The translations under genes and the position numbers were made by a program. DNA of 64,000 nt from Pedobacter foliorum (GTDB lineage: Bacteria > Bacteroidota > Bacteroidia > Sphingobacteriales > Sphingobacteriaceae), in assembly GCF_013266735.1 (NCBI RefSeq), contig NZ_JABSNU010000002.1:620001-684000 (forward strand), written 5' to 3'. The first letter of the stretch is position 1; every line of letters begins with the position of its first letter. This document shows positions 63,929 to 64,000 of the stretch, one piece after another. The notes beneath the pieces are model-generated. The model ran no database searches. It had not been told where the DNA came from and worked only from the letters and a program-made list of their open reading frames with translations.

Positions 63929-64000
63929 CGTCATTCTGAATTTATTTCAGAATCTCGCACTTGCTATTTCATCTGGCAGGTGCGAGGTCCCGGCCTTCGC
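63929..64000. repeat. Dispersed REP-like element, copy C, cut by the window edge
   Basis: CGTCATTCTGAATTTATTTC (63929-63948) followed by AGAATCTCGC matches the arm of the element at 31206. Then CTCGCACTTGC pairs with GCAGGTGCGAG across a short loop. The right-hand arm lies beyond the window. Confidence 0.7.

Noticed and set aside
1..64000. Prophage, IS element, integrative element or CRISPR array
   Set aside because: No integrase, transposase, capsid, conjugation or Cas gene and no regularly spaced repeats were seen. The VgrG/PAAR pair alone does not indicate a prophage.

Overview
The window comes from a Bacteroidota chromosome, most likely a Sphingobacteriaceae member such as Pedobacter or a close relative. 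The evidence is a SusC/SusD pair with a FecI-type sigma factor and FecR anti-sigma factor, a hybrid two-component system with a reg_prop propeller, a MauE plus DUF6520-like pair, TAnnTTTG-like -7 promoter elements, low GC and many secreted glycosidases. No transposase, integrase, rRNA, CRISPR array or phage structural module was seen. The genus is inferred from gene content only.

Left part (1-16.5 kb). A giant two-copy MG2/plug protein is cut by the left edge. It is followed by a secreted amidohydrolase and an orphan VgrG/PAAR pair whose VgrG appears to lack its OB-fold. A strong terminator separates these from a fecI-fecR-susC-susD nutrient-uptake locus. A convergent MauE-like/DUF6520-like pair and two identical tRNA-Lys genes follow.

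Middle part (16.5-38.6 kb). This holds a KUP potassium transporter, a GH2 glycosidase divergent from a hybrid two-component sensor, and nicotinate phosphoribosyltransferase. Next is a run of three secreted proteins (NIPSNAP, GH71/99-like, DUF2264), then idi-fabV and a GH20 hexosaminidase. A tightly packed trio follows: a HipA-like kinase, a DUF3037 protein and an SF1 helicase, the last two overlapping by one base. It ends with cysE-cysM.

Right part (38.7-64 kb). A hexuronate block holds tagaturonate reductase, an ExuT-like transporter and a non-phosphorylating GAPDH. Its lower half, KDG kinase and KDPG aldolase with a LacI regulator, lies 15 kb away. Between them are exo-glycosidases (GH29 fucosidase, clan GH-D alpha-galactosidase, GH109 alpha-N-acetylgalactosaminidase), an SGNH esterase, an outer-membrane barrel protein, and an N-acetylhexosamine 1-kinase homologue with its own LacI regulator. 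Near-identical LacI-type palindromes (core GCAAACGTTTGC) lie before GH20, the hexosamine kinase, the LacI gene and GH109. This suggests one dispersed HexNAc regulon. The window ends with a TetR-controlled RND efflux pair; a TTAAC-N3-GTTAA palindrome occurs three times around its promoters.

Most promising for new biology: the HipA-like/DUF3037/helicase trio, the LacI-NahK-GH109-GH20 regulon, the compacted VgrG, and the MauE/DUF6520-like pair.
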